Positions 61,195 through 64,000 of a stretch of DNA of 64,000 nt are shown here, piece by piece. Positions within the stretch are counted from its first letter, which is position 1. Each line of letters opens with the position of its first letter. The notes beneath the pieces are model-generated. The model was given only the letters and a program-made list of their open reading frames with translations. It ran no database searches and had not been told where the DNA came from. Made by a program: the position numbers and the translations under genes. The DNA is from Chryseobacterium sp. CH25 (GTDB lineage: Bacteria; Bacteroidota; Bacteroidia; Flavobacteriales; Weeksellaceae), in assembly GCF_004119455.1 (NCBI RefSeq), contig NZ_NRQT01000009.1, forward strand, positions 1 through 64,000, read 5' to 3'.

Positions 61195-63363
61195 CTAAAA
61201 ATTATACTTCAGATTAAATCCTGTAAAGAAATACGCCTTACTCGATCCCGGATTCACATCCGTATAAATAGCTGCATTATTATACTGGTTATCCTTATCA
61301 GTATCATTAATACTGTTTCCGTAAAAAAGGAAAGTATAATTAATCTGGCTGGTAAGGTTGTTTCCTGCTACAAAAACATCCAGATCCCATTGATTAAAAC
61401 TGTGTTTATAACCGATTTTGGAATTTAAAAGACCAAAACTTTTCACCTTATTGCTATTGGTGAAATCAGTATAAACACTTCCCATATAATTATAGGTATT
61501 CTGCCAGTAGAGCCCGATTTGAGTATCAAAATCCAATCCTACAGATATTTTGGTTTTAGGCACACCTACCACATTGGCTTTATCTCCGTTTTCTTTAAAG
61601 TAAGTGGAATATTTAAAGTCATTATAAGTATAACTCACGAAGGGCTGGATTCTTGAAATGAATAAGTTATTCGGTTTATACGAATATCCTACACTCATTT
61701 CCAGACCTTTGTTATTCTGTTCGCCGGTATTCGCCCAATAAGTATAAGGTGTTTGTTCCGGATTAGACATTCTGCCGGCTAATTGAGTAAGTTTATCTTT
61801 AATATTGATGCTGAATAATGAAAACTGATAATCTATGGAAGTATCATCTAGTAATCCCTGGATGCTGAAATCCCACATTTTTGCTTTTTCTGCAACAAGG
61901 TTATCATTGGTTACATTCAATCCGGTGATAAAAGCAGTTACAGAAGTAGGGGCGTTATATCCTTCACTATAACTAAGATTGAAGATCTGATTGTTCCAGG
62001 TTTTCTGTAATGCAAAATGTGGACTTGCCGCTGCACTGAACTTTTTTTCAAACGATAGATTTTTATTGTAAAGATCCTTACCATTAACAACAAACAATCC
62101 AGGAAGAGCTAAGAGGTCTTTCCTTTTATAGCTGAGCTGGTTGATGCTCACGCCTGCAAGGAACATTAAATCCCAAGGTTTATAAGTGATTTTCTCAACT
62201 GCAAAATAATTGGACTGATTGTTTGTGTTATTAAAGTAAGAACCATCATATAATGGTCTTAAAACAGGTTCTTCTGTGATTTTTACACTTTTGTAGCGAT
62301 AATTGGTAATAGTGGATTGTGATTGCTGAATTTCAACTCCAAATTCTGTCTGGCTTTTGAAATGCTCCCATTCTTTATTAAATTCAAATACGGATCTGAG
62401 TCCATAATTAGAAAAAGATGAGGTTTCATTAGCTCCGGCAGCAATTCTTTCCCCTGTTGTACCTGTATAGAAAACGGTAGTATTGTTTTTGAAATTAGGC
62501 GTAATTTTCCAGATATGGCCAATTCCCACTCTTGAAGTAACAAATTTTGTTTTGGCCCCACGTCTGATGTAGGCAAAATTTCCGTTATCAATCCCATTAT
62601 AATAGTCGTCATAGGAGATCTGCCCCGAAACCTGCTCCAGCGAGTTGCCATGAGAAGCCAATAAAGTTATTTTCTGGTTATTATTAAGCTTAAACTCTCC
62701 GTTGATATTATAAAAGTTCTTAATGCTCTTACCGTTAGGGCGGTAACCGTCACTTCCAATATGTCCATAATTGGCAGTAATGGAGTGGTTATCTCCCACA
62801 CTAGTTGCCGAAGTAGAGCTTTGAAATAACCCAAAAGACCCGGTCATAAACTGTTCTGAAACAGAATTTCCCTTTTTGCTTTCCGGTTGCATATACAGTC
62901 TCACTGCGCCTCCGGAACCTCCGCCATACAATGTGGCTGCAGGACCTTTTATCACTTCTATACGGTTTACCAGTCCGAAATTGACATCATCCAGAACAGT
63001 AACTCCATCAGCTCCGGTAAGCGGAATATTGTTAAGATACATTTTGATCCCCCAGTTATTGAACTTCTGATCATTTCCATATCCACGTATGACAATTCTC
63101 TGTCCGCCCAGCTGAGTTCTCTTTTCTACCTGAACTCCGGCCATAGTATTAAGGCTCTGCTCTATAAAAGCAGGATTATTACGATTGATTTCATACTCAG
63201 AAATAATTTCTGTGGATTGTGCGTGTTTTTTAAATTCTTCCCTTTCTTTGATGACTTTCGCTCTTGCGTGGATTTCCACCTCATCAATACGGTTTTCATT
63301 TTCCTGAGCATTGGCAAAAGCAATGGCTGACAAGGAGAGAGCAAGGATGTAGATTTTTTTCAT
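61195..63363 (-). CDS. TonB-dependent outer-membrane receptor (siderophore type)
   Basis: 722 residues. Signal peptide MKKIYILALSLSAIAFANAQ. No CarboxypepD_reg domain, so it is not SusC-like. The plug (about 45-150) has TEIISEYEINRNNPAFIEQSLNTMAGVQVEKR (in parts) and GGQRIVIRGYG, RIEVIKGPAATLYGGGSGGAVRLY. The barrel ends GFNLKYNF with the aromatic C-terminal residue required for BAM insertion. It resembles ferric-siderophore receptors; the ligand is unknown. The promoter box on the minus strand is at 63383-63390. No TonB-box synthesis or siderophore genes are adjacent. Confidence 0.9.
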   Translation of the reverse strand: MKKIYILALSLSAIAFANAQENENRIDEVEIHARAKVIKEREEFKKHAQSTEIISEYEINRNNPAFIEQSLNTMAGVQVEKRTQLGGQRIVIRGYGNDQKFNNWGIKMYLNNIPLTGADGVTVLDDVNFGLVNRIEVIKGPAATLYGGGSGGAVRLYMQPESKKGNSVSEQFMTGSFGLFQSSTSATSVGDNHSITANYGHIGSDGYRPNGKSIKNFYNINGEFKLNNNQKITLLASHGNSLEQVSGQISYDDYYNGIDNGNFAYIRRGAKTKFVTSRVGIGHIWKITPNFKNNTTVFYTGTTGERIAAGANETSSFSNYGLRSVFEFNKEWEHFKSQTEFGVEIQQSQSTITNYRYKSVKITEEPVLRPLYDGSYFNNTNNQSNYFAVEKITYKPWDLMFLAGVSINQLSYKRKDLLALPGLFVVNGKDLYNKNLSFEKKFSAAASPHFALQKTWNNQIFNLSYSEGYNAPTSVTAFITGLNVTNDNLVAEKAKMWDFSIQGLLDDTSIDYQFSLFSINIKDKLTQLAGRMSNPEQTPYTYWANTGEQNNKGLEMSVGYSYKPNNLFISRIQPFVSYTYNDFKYSTYFKENGDKANVVGVPKTKISVGLDFDTQIGLYWQNTYNYMGSVYTDFTNSNKVKSFGLLNSKIGYKHSFNQWDLDVFVAGNNLTSQINYTFLFYGNSINDTDKDNQYNNAAIYTDVNPGSSKAYFFTGFNLKYNF

Positions 63364-63382
63364 TAAGACAGTCTGTTTTTTA

Positions 63383-63390
63383 CAAACATA
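63383..63390 (-). promoter_or_regulatory. TonB receptor -7 element
   Basis: The minus strand reads TATGTTTG, a match to TAnnTTTG, 19 bases before the start codon. Confidence 0.5.
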
Positions 63391-63577
63391 TTGAAAAAAC
63401 AGGAAATTTGAAATGAGTGCTGTTTTATTTTTACTATTTAGATAAAGTATTGATAAGTTATATTGTGAATCGGTGGTGATTTGTTTATTAAGTTTTATTC
63501 TATAAAAGAGCCTCTTAAAAAGAAGCAGTATTTGTAACTATATGAAATGCAAAAGATGATGATAGTCTATAAAAATC

Positions 63578-63606
63578 AAAAAACCTCGCAAATAGCGAGG
63601 TTTTTG
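63578..63606 (-). terminator. Terminator after icd
   Basis: AAACCTCGC / GCGAGGTTT stem with flanking A and T runs, just beyond the stop of the minus-strand isocitrate dehydrogenase. Confidence 0.85.
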
Positions 63607-63630
63607 TATAATTAATTAGGTCTCTGAAGA

Positions 63631-64000
63631 TTAGATTCCGTCAATAATTTCATTTAAAACAGTACTTGGTCTCATTGCAGCGTAAGTTTTGTACGTGTCT
63701 GTTTTGTAATAACCTTCAATATTTTGAGGCTTACCTTGAGCACCGATTAATTCAGCATTGATTACTTCTTCGTTTTCCTTCATAGCAGCAGCTACCGGAG
63801 CAAACTGAGCCGCTAATTCAGCATCAGCAGTTTGGTTAGCTAAAGCTTCAGCCCAATACATTGCTAAATAGAAGTGAGAACCTCTGTTATCAATCTGACC
63901 TACTTTTCTTGCAGGAGATTTATCAGTAGCTAAGAATTTAGCGTTAGCCTCATCCAATGCATCTGCTAAAACCTGAGATTTTGTATTCCCTTGAGTTTGT
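63631..64000 (-). CDS. icd: Monomeric NADP-dependent isocitrate dehydrogenase, C-terminal part (5' partial)
   Basis: The frame is open to the window edge, so only the last ~122 residues are present. TQGNTKSQVLADALDEANAK and SPARKVGQIDNRGSHFYLAMYWAEALANQ (in parts) with GYYKTDTYKTYAAMRPSTVLN match the C-terminus of the monomeric (IDH-II) isocitrate dehydrogenases of ~740 residues, which make 2-oxoglutarate and NADPH in the TCA cycle. It is followed by a strong terminator. The substrate-binding domains lie outside the window. Confidence 0.9.
   Translation of the reverse strand, partial: QTQGNTKSQVLADALDEANAKFLATDKSPARKVGQIDNRGSHFYLAMYWAEALANQTADAELAAQFAPVAAAMKENEEVINAELIGAQGKPQNIEGYYKTDTYKTYAAMRPSTVLNEIIDGI

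Overview
The window is a low-GC bacterial chromosome segment that reads as Bacteroidota, family Weeksellaceae, most likely a Chryseobacterium. This rests on sequence content, not on a database search. TAnnTTTG promoter elements of the Bacteroidota type recur upstream of genes. The broken class A beta-lactamase resembles the chromosomal enzymes of Chryseobacterium. RHS tips with PDGR-bounded variable C-termini, DUF6261, GapN of the LDAKN type, monomeric isocitrate dehydrogenase and TonB-dependent receptors fit the same group.

Bases 1-6.5 kb are an accessory region. It holds the 3' end of an RHS polymorphic-toxin gene followed by three promoterless RHS C-terminal modules, each repeating the same conserved core end and then a different toxin tip and candidate immunity gene. 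The tips are an HExxH metallopeptidase, two JAB/JAMM-like tips and one unrecognised tip. A 49-residue double-glycine-leader peptide gene (minus strand, 6679-6828) follows.

From 7.6 to 34 kb the DNA is mostly housekeeping: purB, a WG-repeat protein, a serine hydrolase with a CBM48-like tail, purL, a barstar-like gene, a GDSL hydrolase, dgkA, dnaN, an AraC/DUF417 pair, pheT, a META-domain lipoprotein, a hydroxyacyl-CoA dehydrogenase, a frameshifted beta-lactamase, a GH5 glycosidase and a Gfo/Idh/MocA oxidoreductase. It is interrupted by decayed IS982-type remnants flanking a DUF6624 gene (17.3-18.8 kb).

From 34 to 64 kb there are pcm, a truncated tRNA-Leu-like remnant, a 2-hydroxyacid dehydrogenase, a broken DUF559 endonuclease gene bounded by inverted repeats, hutU, a Crp/Fnr regulator, MBL-fold hydrolases, a single-gene AAA ATPase-DUF4435 (TOPRIM) protein resembling a fused PARIS-type defence protein, an ECF sigma operon, tpx, a frameshifted gapN, an S41 peptidase, an AraC/aldo-keto reductase pair, a TonB-dependent receptor and the 3' end of icd.

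Two features cut across the window. First, several families of palindromic intergenic repeats recur. Second, at least seven genes carry frameshifts that are mostly explained by one missing base in a short A or T run. Either these are real slippage or decay events in accessory genes, or the assembly undercalls homopolymers, so each 'pseudogene' call should be read with that in mind.
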